NCBI GenBank assembly: GCA_026394055.1
Contig: JAPKYZ010000107.1
Location: 1 to 64,000, forward strand
Direction: 5' to 3'
Length of the DNA: 64,000 nt
From: Acidobacteriota bacterium
GTDB lineage: Bacteria; Acidobacteriota; Terriglobia; Bryobacterales; Bryobacteraceae
The position numbers and the translations under genes are program-made. How positions within the stretch are numbered: position 1 is the first letter of the stretch; every line of letters starts with the position of its first letter. This document shows, in pieces, positions 51,537-61,200 of this stretch. The notes beneath the pieces are model-generated. The model was not told the DNA's origin and did not search any database. It saw only the letters and a program-made list of their open reading frames with translations.

Positions 51537-52553
51537 CTACGCCGCGCGGGCGGCGGCCGTCTGGGCGTCTTCCATGTCGGCCATGGCGGCGATCAGGGCA
51601 CCCTTGGCGGTGGTGGTGAGCGGTGCGGACGCCATCCGGATCTCGGACAGGCGCACCGGGAACTCCACTTCCATCAGGGCCTTCTCGAACCGGTCGCGGA
51701 AGCCGCGCGGCATCGCGGTGCCACCGGAAAGAACCAGCGGGATCGGGCGGCTGAGCTTGGGCAGGTTGCGGGTGTTGGTGAACGCTTCCCGCAGGCCGCT
51801 GACCAGGGTCTTGATGACGTCGTCGTAGTAGACGGCCAGCACTTGATGGAGCTTGTTCGAGTAGACACCGCTCAGGTGGAAGTCTTCTTCCTTGGCGAGG
51901 CGGACGCGGGTGGCCAGGTCGCCGGTGACGGCAGCCGTGCTCGAGTCAATGTAGTCGCCGGCCTTGCCGGTGGAGAAGCTGAACACGGGCATGGACAAGT
52001 AGGCCAGACACACGTTCACCAGGCCGCCGCCCAGGGAGACGCCGATGCCCGAGTAGTTGGTGTTTTCCATCTCGCCGTAGACCACGGCCAAGCCTTCATT
52101 GATCGGCGTGGCGCGGAAGCCTAGCTCTTCCAGCAGCTGGCCGGTGGTGGCGGCGTGGTAGGTGACGCCCTGGTCTTCACCCAGCGGAGCCGCGGGAACG
52201 GTGAAGAACACGCGCTGGCCCGGGGTGCGGCCGGCGAGCAGGCTCTTCAGCATTTCCTTCAAGCGGGCGCCGCTTTCGGGTTCGGAGGGGTTGAGCACGC
52301 CACGGTCCATCGGACGGCGGGTCTCCATCTGCAACAGGTCGGCAAAGCGGGCCGCCTCGTTGCCGTGGACCAGAATCTGGCCGTTGTCCAGCGAATACGG
52401 GACGCCCTCATTGCGCAGGGCGCGCTCTGTCATCTTCGCGTACGGGATGGTGACAAAGGCATTCAATTGCCGGGAGTAAGTAAAAGCGTCGCCATCCTTG
52501 GCGGCCAAAACCAGACGGCTGGTGCCGACGTCGAGTCCGAGTGCGTTGTTCAT
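51537..52553 (-). CDS. Actin-like ATPase (MreB/FtsA/ParM fold)
   Basis: A 338-residue protein of the actin/Hsp70 fold, distinct from housekeeping MreB. Phosphate 1 is NALGLDVGTSRLVLAAKDGD at the N-terminus; phosphate 2 is in GIGVSLGGGLVNVCLAYLS; the adenosine motif is LVLSGGTAMPRGF. No membrane helix. It lies directly before (one base from) the membrane amidase gene in the same direction, with the amidase upstream, so the pair is co-transcribed. It may form filaments that position the amidase. The exact subfamily is not clear to me. Confidence 0.8.
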   Translation of the reverse strand: MNNALGLDVGTSRLVLAAKDGDAFTYSRQLNAFVTIPYAKMTERALRNEGVPYSLDNGQILVHGNEAARFADLLQMETRRPMDRGVLNPSEPESGARLKEMLKSLLAGRTPGQRVFFTVPAAPLGEDQGVTYHAATTGQLLEELGFRATPINEGLAVVYGEMENTNYSGIGVSLGGGLVNVCLAYLSMPVFSFSTGKAGDYIDSSTAAVTGDLATRVRLAKEEDFHLSGVYSNKLHQVLAVYYDDVIKTLVSGLREAFTNTRNLPKLSRPIPLVLSGGTAMPRGFRDRFEKALMEVEFPVRLSEIRMASAPLTTTAKGALIAAMADMEDAQTAAARAA

Positions 52554-53732
52554 CTAGTGAGTCTCCTTATGAGCGGTCTCTGGTTGGTTCGGCGCGGGTA
52601 CATCCTGTGCCCGCGTGTTCTGTGAGTAAAGTTTCCGCAGCTCAGCTCTCAGCTGGGCTACAGAGATCTGCCGGCGCGACGCTTCCGCTCGCAGCCGGTC
52701 TTCTGCCGCCACTACGCCTCGCCACATGCGGGCACCGGTAGCGGCAAAAAATGCGGGGTCATAGCCAAACCCGTAGCGTTCTACGGCCACCAGCGGCAGC
52801 TGGTAGTTGTCCGGCAACCCAATCTCTTCGAACGGGAAGTTTCCCGCCCAATCGGTGTGCCATCCAACCCGGAAGTTGGACGGGTTCACCGATACTTGTG
52901 CGTGCGTCACGCAGTTGCGGGCCGCGATGCCGTAGCGGTAGCGGAGCATCTCCACCAGCATCCGCAGCGCCAGCTTCTGCGCCGGAGTGATCTCCGGGTT
53001 TTCATCCCCGGTCCGGGTGGCCGATTCCAGCGACACCGCCAAAAAATCGTCGTTCAGCCCCGTCCAGGTGTGTTTCTCATCACCCCACACCGAATTGCCG
53101 GCATGGTAGGCGATATCGTCTTCGGCCACGATGCGGAACGCCCGGCCGAAGCGGTCGATCACATAGTGATAACCCTTCTCTTCGCGCACATAGTTCAACA
53201 AGCCGCGAGCCAGAATCTTCAGCCGCTGCGCCTTCTCCGGCTCAAAGGTGTCCATCTGGCTTTCAGTGGTGTGGAACACGATGCCCGTCGGCGCCTTGTG
53301 GCGCTTCTTGTTGCCCACCGTCAGCGACGTATCCACCTGCAGCCCGTTGGACCAGCTTTCGAGCGTGCCCCGCGTCTCCACCAGCCACACCTTCGTGCCC
53401 GGCGCCGCCGCCATCACCGTTCCCGAGGCGTGACCCGCCGCTACCGCCACCGCGCCTGCGCCCGAACCCTTGGCCTCCGGAGCCGCCGCCGCTTCGACAG
53501 ACTTCTCGCGCTTGGACGGGCTCCGCAGCACCGCTCCGCCCATCACCATCGTCGCCACCACCACCGTCGCGGCCACCGGCAGACGAGCCCGCCGCCACCA
53601 CGAACGCTCCGGCACCGCTTCCTCGCCATCCCGGACATTTTTGAGATAGCGAAGCTTGGCCACAGGATCGGGGATCCGGTTCGCCAAGGGATCAGCCCAG
53701 CTTCGATTTACCTTGGGTGTGGGGCCTACCAT
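52554..53732 (-). CDS. Membrane-anchored N-acetylmuramoyl-L-alanine amidase-like (Amidase_2/PGRP fold)
   Basis: A 392-residue protein. Residues 1-48 are cytosolic, followed by a membrane anchor (LPVAATVVVATMVMGGAVL) and an Ala/Gly-rich linker. The extracytoplasmic domain (about residues 140-320) has Amidase_2/PGRP motifs: TGIVFHTTESQMD (first zinc His), YHYVIDRFGRAFRIV, DDIAYHAGNSVWG, DDFLAVSLES and CVTHAQVSVNP (second His). The C-terminal helix has RAEASRRQISVAQLRAELRK. Probably cleaves peptidoglycan cross-bridges. The neighbouring actin-like gene follows immediately. Confidence 0.82.
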   Translation of the reverse strand: MVGPTPKVNRSWADPLANRIPDPVAKLRYLKNVRDGEEAVPERSWWRRARLPVAATVVVATMVMGGAVLRSPSKREKSVEAAAAPEAKGSGAGAVAVAAGHASGTVMAAAPGTKVWLVETRGTLESWSNGLQVDTSLTVGNKKRHKAPTGIVFHTTESQMDTFEPEKAQRLKILARGLLNYVREEKGYHYVIDRFGRAFRIVAEDDIAYHAGNSVWGDEKHTWTGLNDDFLAVSLESATRTGDENPEITPAQKLALRMLVEMLRYRYGIAARNCVTHAQVSVNPSNFRVGWHTDWAGNFPFEEIGLPDNYQLPLVAVERYGFGYDPAFFAATGARMWRGVVAAEDRLRAEASRRQISVAQLRAELRKLYSQNTRAQDVPAPNQPETAHKETH

Positions 53733-53928
53733 CCTGTCTCTGGCTGGATGATCGGCGGAATTTTGGCGGGGCTGTAGGGTGGAGGCCCTATCTGGGCTGG
53801 GGGAATTTTTCTTTTGCCTGCAAGGCGAGAAAGCGCCTCAGAAGACGGCTAGTACGCAGCGGGTGAAAGTCCCGTGATAGCAAAATGGCGGGCATCGGCC
53901 CCCGCGCCACAGAGTCGCCCGAGATCAG

Positions 53929-53992
53929 CCCATGCGTCAGCTTGGGGCTTCTTCAGGGTCAGCGAAAAAGCCCCAAGCTCACGCATGGGGCT
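53929..53992 (-). terminator. Long hairpin terminator after the beta-propeller gene
   Basis: Two near-complementary arms of about 24-25 bases (53929-53952 and 53968-53992) flank a 15-base loop. Within the first minus-strand arm, AGCCCC...GGGGCTTTTT can also form a shorter stem followed by a T-run, so two alternative structures are possible. It lies just past the minus-strand stop at 54016. The remaining bases from 53733 to 53928 contain no gene. Confidence 0.65.
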
Positions 53993-54015
53993 GAATAAGG
54001 GTCCCGGGCAGGGAT

Positions 54016-56202
54016 CTAGCGGACGACGATCTTGGCCGTGGCCTGGTTGTCGAATTCGTCCGAGACTCGGACGGCGATGGTAAGCTCACCGGGCTGTGGG
54101 CGATCGAGCAACAAGTCGTAGGAGAGCTCGCGGGAGTCAGAGAGCTTGGTGGAAGGCTCCAGCGTCAGCCACTCGACGCCATTGATCGAGTACTCCGCCT
54201 TCGAAATCCAGTTCAGCGCGTCCTTGGCCTTAAACCGCAGCTGTACGCGGCCCCCGGCGGGCTGGGCGGAGAGGTCTTCGATCACGGGCGGCGTATTGTC
54301 GATCAGGAAACTGGGGCTGACGGCGACCGCTTCCAGCGCTTGCACGGGCGGGTTGCTCGGTTGGTCACTGGCGGTGACGCGGACCAGGTATTCGCCGTCC
54401 GGATAGGTGGTGAGGTCAAAGTTGATCTGCTTTTCCTTCACGCGTTCCTTGACCAGCTTCCAGGTGCTTTCCGCCACGCCCTTAATCTCCACCTTGTAGT
54501 TGAGCTCATCGCCATTGTCATCCGCGGCCAGCCAGCGGGCGCCGCCGGTGCCTTTGGCGTAGGACATCGAAGAGGAGCTGCCGGAATCAAGGCTCAACGA
54601 AGGAGCGCTGCTGCGGCGGGTCTTGCCCAGCGGCGGTAGCGTGATGCTGGGCGTCAGGTTCAGTGTGATTGAGTTCTGGGGAAAGCGGTAGTTGGCCGGT
54701 GTCGCTTGCACTTCTTCGACGCGGGGTGCCAAATTTTTGGCCATCCAGGCGATGTCGACGCCGCTCAGCTCGGGGGCGGCGCTACCTGGGGCGGCGGCGG
54801 GCGTGAAGGTGGCCTTCCATTGCAGAAAGCGAGCCGGCGGCGAGGTGAGCCGGCCGTCTTTCAGCGGAGCCCAGGCGCTCCAGTTCTTTTGCGGGCGATC
54901 GAGATTGCCGCTGCGGGTCTCAAAGCGGATGGTGCCTCCGGCCAGCGTCGCGTCGTCGTTCAGGCGGCCCCAGTAGGAGAACGTGCCGGCGTCGAAGACA
55001 TCGCTTTCGATCGTGCCGCGCTTTTCAAGCCACGGGCCAAGGGCAAACACCTTGCCCGCATTGCCGGTGGCCGCAAACAGTCCGGCACTACCGCCGCCCG
55101 CAAAGCCCGTCACCTGCGTGGAGGGCGTGTTCACCAGCAACGTGCTGAGCACGGGAGACTCCACCCGATAAATGCTGCCCTTGTTGCCCGCACCCAGGAT
55201 CACTTTGCCTTGCGCGTCCACGGCCAGCGCATAGACGACCTCCTGCGCGTGGCTCCACAACTTGCGCGGCGCGCCGTCGGCGTCCAGCTCGATCACCTCC
55301 GATCCACCCTGCACCAAAGCGACCGGCGGAAGCTGCGGCGCAGGTGCGGCCGGGCGCGGCGCTTGACCGGCGGCCTGGCCCGCGGGCGGTGCCGGAGCCG
55401 GAGGCAGCGCCAGCACCATCGGTGCGGATAGAGCTCCCTTGTTGCCCGCCGCGGCCACCACCACGCGGCCATCGGCCAATGCCGCGATAGCCGTCACTTC
55501 CCGCTTGGACGTCTGATAAAGAACGAAGCCTTGGCCATTGGGAGCCACGCGCAGGATCACGCCACCCGGCTCTGTACCCACCACCAGATTGCCCTTGGTG
55601 TCGAAGGCCATCGCCCGAGCGTGCGCCTCATCCAGCTTGAAGAAGACCGTTCCCTGTCCATCCGGGCGCACACGGTGGATCTCGCCCTGGTCGCCGGTGG
55701 CCACAAACAGATCACCCGCCGCGTTGAACGCGAGCGCCCAGATGTAGCGGGCCTTGGGGTCATAAAAGACGGCGGGCTTGCCATCGGCGCCGATGCGCCA
55801 CACCTTGCCGTCGGGCAGCGTGGCGGCGTAGAGGCGGTCCTGTTTGTCCAGCGCCAGCGCGTGGATCTCAAGACCTTCCAGCTCAGCAAACGCCGTACTT
55901 TTGCCGTCAGCGCCCAAACGGAAGATCTTCACCGTGCTGCCGCCCGTACCGCCTCCGGCCGCGTAGAGCATGCCCTTGGAATCGCGCACAATGGCCCACA
56001 GATACGGCGTTCCGGCGTCGAACAGCTCAGTCACGGCGGGGGCCAGCGCCAGGCGTCCGTCGCTGCGGAGCGAGACGCCTTTGAGGATCGCCTTCTCGTA
56101 GTCGGCCTGCTCATTCTGGGACCACGTCCGGGTCTCTACCGCCACGGCGGAGGCAAGGCTCAGGGCGGCGGCGGCCGCCAGGGAAAGGATTCGTTGATTC
56201 AT
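54016..56202 (-). CDS. Secreted beta-propeller protein with C-terminal Ig-like domains
   Basis: A 728-residue protein with signal peptide (ILSLAAAAALSLASAVAVE). Residues about 60-400 are NHL/SMP-30-like propeller blades (LWAIVRDSKGMLYAAGGGTG; IHALALDKQDRLYAATLPDG; YIWALAFNAAGDLFVATGDQ), with a Pro/Ala-rich insertion around residues 265-295. The second half has beta-sandwich segments (FDAGTFSYWGRLNDDATLAG; EYLVRVTASDQPSNPPVQAL; PPVIEDLSAQPAGGRVQLRF) like fibronectin/Ig domains. It lies 10 bases downstream of the S55 peptidase gene; they likely share a transcript. Function unknown. Confidence 0.75.
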   Translation of the reverse strand: MNQRILSLAAAAALSLASAVAVETRTWSQNEQADYEKAILKGVSLRSDGRLALAPAVTELFDAGTPYLWAIVRDSKGMLYAAGGGTGGSTVKIFRLGADGKSTAFAELEGLEIHALALDKQDRLYAATLPDGKVWRIGADGKPAVFYDPKARYIWALAFNAAGDLFVATGDQGEIHRVRPDGQGTVFFKLDEAHARAMAFDTKGNLVVGTEPGGVILRVAPNGQGFVLYQTSKREVTAIAALADGRVVVAAAGNKGALSAPMVLALPPAPAPPAGQAAGQAPRPAAPAPQLPPVALVQGGSEVIELDADGAPRKLWSHAQEVVYALAVDAQGKVILGAGNKGSIYRVESPVLSTLLVNTPSTQVTGFAGGGSAGLFAATGNAGKVFALGPWLEKRGTIESDVFDAGTFSYWGRLNDDATLAGGTIRFETRSGNLDRPQKNWSAWAPLKDGRLTSPPARFLQWKATFTPAAAPGSAAPELSGVDIAWMAKNLAPRVEEVQATPANYRFPQNSITLNLTPSITLPPLGKTRRSSAPSLSLDSGSSSSMSYAKGTGGARWLAADDNGDELNYKVEIKGVAESTWKLVKERVKEKQINFDLTTYPDGEYLVRVTASDQPSNPPVQALEAVAVSPSFLIDNTPPVIEDLSAQPAGGRVQLRFKAKDALNWISKAEYSINGVEWLTLEPSTKLSDSRELSYDLLLDRPQPGELTIAVRVSDEFDNQATAKIVVR

Positions 56203-56212
56203 GCGTGCGGGC

Positions 56213-58021
56213 CTAACGGACAGAGATTCGGACGGACGCGCTGCCGGAGATCACTTGATCAAAATCAAGCGCCAGCTGCTCGGTGGCCGTTTCGGCGGAG
56301 CTGATCAGCGGACGGCTGGGCGTCCGGGAGCCGCTCATCACGCTCATCACCGAGGCGGGCAGGTTGGGCAGAGCTTTGTCTTCGGAATAGAGCGTCGGGC
56401 GCGATTGCACCAGCGACACGTAGACGCGCGTGTTGGTCCGCTCCTGCTTGATCAACGAGACGATCTGCGGCACGTCCAGATAGCGGTTCACCATACCGGC
56501 GGCGGATTGCAGGCGGTTCAATGTGTCGGCATCGGAGAGCAGCAGGCGATGCTCTCCTTTGGCCAGATTGGCCGGGACCTTCAGCTTGAAGGTGCGCTCC
56601 TGGCGGGCGCCGCGATAGGGCCGCAGGTAAGCCTTCACGCTGATCTCGTCGCCGGGTTGCACTTCGGTGGCGGAGGTCCAGGCACTTTCGAGCACGGCCG
56701 TCTGCCGGTCCGGAATCACATCCACGGTCAGGTTGACGCTCTTCAGCTTCGGCGTCTCGATCTGGTTGGCCAGCAGGCGGTTGAACTTGTCGGCCCACCA
56801 TCCAGCCAGCACCATCGGCGCGGGCGCCGGGTTGTCGCCGGAAGATTGCATGGTCTTCAGATCAATCTTGCCCAGGCCTTCCAGTTCGATTGAGCCGGAG
56901 AAGCGGTACGTCGCCTCGTCGGCAAACTCATTCAGCTGTTGAATGGAGTTGAACAACGTCAACATCATCAGAAACGGGGTCCACTTTTGCTGGATGAAGA
57001 CGTTGAAGCGGAAGTCCTTCTGGTTGACGACGGTCTTGGAATCGGAGAGATTGCGGATCTTCATTGCGACCGGGATCATCGGGGCCTGATCGCCGAGGAC
57101 GCCCATGATGCCGGAGTGGCGGTCCTGCTTAAGGGCGCCGACGATCTCGGTGGCGTTGCCGATCTTGTTGGGCTGGAAGGCGCTGCCCAGCACCATCAGA
57201 ATTTCGCCGCGCGACATCGGCATCTCGACGGGGCCTAAGCCAAAGAACGGATGGCCGAACGCCAGCACGCGGCGGCCGTCGTTATAGGAGACCGTGCCCA
57301 AGCCGGTGACGCTCATGTCGCCCGAGACCAGCACGCCGGTCACGGTCTGGCCGGGGCGTAGAGCATTCTTCCAATCAGGAGCCGGCTTCACTTCATAAGC
57401 CGTGCCGCCGCCACCGCCCATTACTGCTTTGACGCCCCACTGCGAAAAGAAGGGCGAGAACTGGCGCATCGTTTCTTCCTGCACGCCCGACAGCGTCAGC
57501 GGAGCCTCAATCGGAATCATCAACGGCTGCGCGGCCACGGGCTGGCCTTGCTGGTATTCACCGGGAAGTTGAATGGAGGCCGTGGCGCGAGCTTCCGCCG
57601 GGCGCGACTTGTCGAACTCGTTGATTTCGAGCATCAGCTCAATAGGCGTGATGCCGCAAATGGCGTCGGGCGAAAACACGCTCAGCCGCAGCGCCACCGC
57701 GCCCACCAGCTTGCCGTCAATATAGACCGGTGATCCGGACATGCCGCCGGCCACGTTGGTCCGCGCCGCTTTGCCGCCCATCTTGCCCAGAATGATGTCC
57801 TGCTTGGGGCCCCAGGCGTTCTTCATCAGGCCGATGATCTCAATGGGCACGGGCTCTGGTTCGGTGCCTTCAAACACAGTCCAGGCAATGGCTTTCTGCC
57901 CGGCCTTCACTTCACCGATCTTCATGATGGTGGCGGGGCCCGCCTTGGGCGGCGCCATCGTCTGGGCGGCGGCGAGGCCGCAAAGGGTGAATCCGGCAAT
58001 GAACCAACGAAGCATGGTCAT
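56213..58021 (-). CDS. Secreted S55 (SpoIVB-like) peptidase-domain protein
   Basis: About 602 residues from ATG 58021, giving a signal peptide (MTMLRWFIAGFTLCGLAAAQ). Residues about 30-165 match the SpoIVB peptidase S55 domain: KAIAWTVFEGTEPEPVPIEI, VAGGMSGSPVYIDGKLVGAVAL with the nucleophile Ser in GMSGSP, then SVFSPDAICGITPIE; a later ALAFGHP-like block reads RRVLAFGHPFFGLGPVEMPM. The long C-terminus is beta-rich. In spore-formers this domain signals across the forespore membrane; here there is no sporulation context. Paired with the downstream propeller protein. Confidence 0.8.
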   Translation of the reverse strand: MTMLRWFIAGFTLCGLAAAQTMAPPKAGPATIMKIGEVKAGQKAIAWTVFEGTEPEPVPIEIIGLMKNAWGPKQDIILGKMGGKAARTNVAGGMSGSPVYIDGKLVGAVALRLSVFSPDAICGITPIELMLEINEFDKSRPAEARATASIQLPGEYQQGQPVAAQPLMIPIEAPLTLSGVQEETMRQFSPFFSQWGVKAVMGGGGGTAYEVKPAPDWKNALRPGQTVTGVLVSGDMSVTGLGTVSYNDGRRVLAFGHPFFGLGPVEMPMSRGEILMVLGSAFQPNKIGNATEIVGALKQDRHSGIMGVLGDQAPMIPVAMKIRNLSDSKTVVNQKDFRFNVFIQQKWTPFLMMLTLFNSIQQLNEFADEATYRFSGSIELEGLGKIDLKTMQSSGDNPAPAPMVLAGWWADKFNRLLANQIETPKLKSVNLTVDVIPDRQTAVLESAWTSATEVQPGDEISVKAYLRPYRGARQERTFKLKVPANLAKGEHRLLLSDADTLNRLQSAAGMVNRYLDVPQIVSLIKQERTNTRVYVSLVQSRPTLYSEDKALPNLPASVMSVMSGSRTPSRPLISSAETATEQLALDFDQVISGSASVRISVR

Positions 58022-58222
58022 CAGTCTTTCATTATGAGGCACGATTCCCTCGCGCCTCTTGTGGATCATCGGCAACTGGCCCGTGTTGCGGTAGTTTTGG
58101 CCAAAACCCGGTGAGGTCTCACAGCATAGCCGTAGGCCCAGCGGTGCAGGATTAATGATATTGTGTTGAACGCGTTGCGCTCAGTTGCGGACGCTAAATT
58201 GCTTTAAATGGGGTGAACCTCG

Positions 58223-61200
58223 ATGAAGAGGCTCTTGTTCGTATTCTGTCTGTTAATTACCCTTGGCTTGCCCATATTGGCGCAAACCCTGGGCGAGATC
58301 ACCGGTGAAGTCCGCGATACCACCGGAGCCAGTGTTCCCGGCGTTACCGTCAACATTAACAACGTTGCCACTAACGCCAAGCGTAGCTCTATTACCAACG
58401 ACGCGGGCATCTACAGTTTCCCGTCCTTGCCTCCCGGCGTCTATAACCTGAAGGCAGAGAAACAGGGCTTTAAGTCCGCCACGTCTTCCAATGTGGAAGT
58501 CCAGGTTCAGCAGACGGTCCGCCTTGACTTGGATATGACGGTCGGTTCGGTCAGCGAGAGTATCGAAGTCAGCGCGCAAGCCAGCGCTTTGACGACGGAG
58601 AACTCGACGTTGGGAACCGTGGTTGAAAACAAGCGCATCGTTGAGCTGCCGCTCAACGGCCGCAACTACCTGCAATTGGTTTCGCTGTCGCCCAACACCT
58701 CGACGGGCTTTCCGTCGGCGGGTCAGGCGCGCAGCCGTCAGGGCGGCTTCCGGTCGGAGAACTCGATTGCCGTCGGCGGCCAGCGTAGTTCGTTCAACCA
58801 CTATTCGCTGGATGGTGTCGAGAATACCGACCCCAACTTCAACACCTTCGTCATTCAGCCGTCCATCGACGCGCTGCAGGAATTCAAAGTGCAGACCGGT
58901 GTCTACCCGGCCGAATTCGGCCGCGCCACCGCGCAGATCAACGTGCTCACCAAATCGGGTGGCAACCAGTTCCATGGCACCGCGTTTGAGTTCTTGCGCA
59001 ACGACAAACTGGACGCCAAGAACTACGCGTTCAACACCAACCGCCCGCCCAAAGATCCGTTCAAGTGGAACCAGTACGGCGGCACGTTCTCGGGTCCGGT
59101 GATCATTCCGAAACTGCTCAACGGCAAGGACAAGCTGTTCTTCATGGGCAACTATGAAGCGTTCCGCCAGCGCCGCCAGACGCAGAACATCTACAACTTG
59201 CCCAGCGCCGCGATGCGCGACGGTAACTTTAGCGAAATCGCGGGCGGCATCTTTGACCCGCGCACGCGCACGGTGAATGGTTCGGTGGTCGATTCACTGC
59301 CGTTCCCCAACGCGACGATTCCCGCCAACCGCATCGAGCCCATCTCGAAGAAGCTGCTGGAGTTCTATCCGGCGCCCAATACCGTAACGGCCAATCCGCG
59401 CACCCGGAACTTCCAGCAGCCGCAGGGCGCTCCGATCAATCGCGACCAGTTCATTCTGCGCATGGATTGGAACGAATCATCCCGTTCGCAGTGGTCCGGC
59501 CGCTACAGCTGGGGCGATGAAGTTCAGTTCAACGCCGGCCTGAAGCTGAATGGCGCCCAGGTGCTGACCAACGTTGAACAGTACATGGGTTCCAACACGC
59601 GCACCATCACGCCGAACATCGTGAATGAGACGCGGTTCGGCTACACGCGGTTCTACAACTCCACCGCGCGCGAATTGGCCAACGTCCGCAACGTCGTCGA
59701 CGAAATCGCGGTGCCCGGCCTGAAGGGCGGCGCGCCGATCACCTACGGTATCCCCTCGATCGGCCTGACCAACTACTCGGGCTTCGGTGACGATTCCGAA
59801 GGCCCCTATGAGAACAAGAACCGCTCCATGCAGTTCCTGAACAACACCAGCTGGGTGAAGGGCAAGCACACCATCCGGTTCGGCGGCGAAATTCGCAACG
59901 ACCAGTTCAACCAGGACGGCAATCAGTTTGCCCGCGGCTCGTTTGGCTTTGAAGTGAACGCCAGCCGCCGTGCTCCGACCGGTACCAACCTGGGCGGCGA
60001 CGCCTTTGCTGACTTCCTGTTGGGCGAAGTGCGCCGCGCGGAAACCGCCGTCGCCATCGGCAGCGCCCGCTTCCGCGCCACCAGCTTTGCCTTCTTCGTG
60101 GATGACACTTGGAAGGTCACCAGCAAGCTGACCTTGTCGCTGGGTATGCGCTACGAGAACACGCCGCCCTGGGAAGATTCCAGCGGCCGCTTGTTCACGG
60201 CCTACATGCCGTACATGGATTCAACCCCCGGCATCACCGATCGCAGCCGCTACCCGGTGTTCCTGCGCCAGGGCAATGGCAGCAACCCCTATGACGGCAT
60301 CGCCATCCGGTGGCCCGGCATCGATGTGGCCCAGGATGGCCGCCTCGGCAACCGTTTGGTCCGCCGCGACAACAACGACTTCGCGCCGCGTATCGGCATC
60401 AGCTGGAACCCGACCTCGAAGTGGGTGATCCGCACCGGCGCCGGTATGTTCTACACCCAGGACACCGGCAACCCGCGCTTCGACATGGCCCGCAATACCG
60501 CTGGCCGCTTCCGTAAGGAGTCCGACAGCACCCGGCCCGACACGCAGTGGGCCAACGGCTTTGCCTCCATCACGGGCGCCTTGCCGCAGATCGCCAACCC
60601 CTACACCTTCGCCAATCTCTATGAGCGCCGCACGCCGTACGTGATGCAGTACCTGCTGAACGTACAGCGTGAGTTCTCGCAGAACCTGGTGTTGGAGGTG
60701 GGCTATCTGGGCTCAGTCAGCCGCAAGCTGGAATCACTGCGCGCGGTGAACGAAGCGATCCCAGGCGCCACCGGTTCGGTGATCTCGCGGTCGCCCTATC
60801 CGTTCTTCGGCCGCATCCAGTTGGTGGATAACGGCGGCCGCGGCAACTACAACTCGCTGGGCGCCAAGCTGACCAAGCGCTACGCGAACGGACTGTCGGC
60901 GTTGGTCTCCTACACCTACGCCAAGTCGATCGATGAGACCTCCGGCATTCGCGTCAACGACGGCGACACGCTGTTCCCGCAGAACAGCTACTGCATGCGT
61001 TGCGAGCGCGGCCTGTCCACCTTCGACACCCGCCATCGCGCCGTTACCTCCATCCTCTATGACCTGCCGGTGGGCAAGGGCAAGGCGTGGAACATCTCCA
61101 ACAGCTTTGCCAATGCCGTCATCGGCGGCTGGCAGTTGGGCTCCATCATCACCATGTCCACGGGCTTCCCGTTGACGGTGACCTCCGGCCGTGACCAGTC

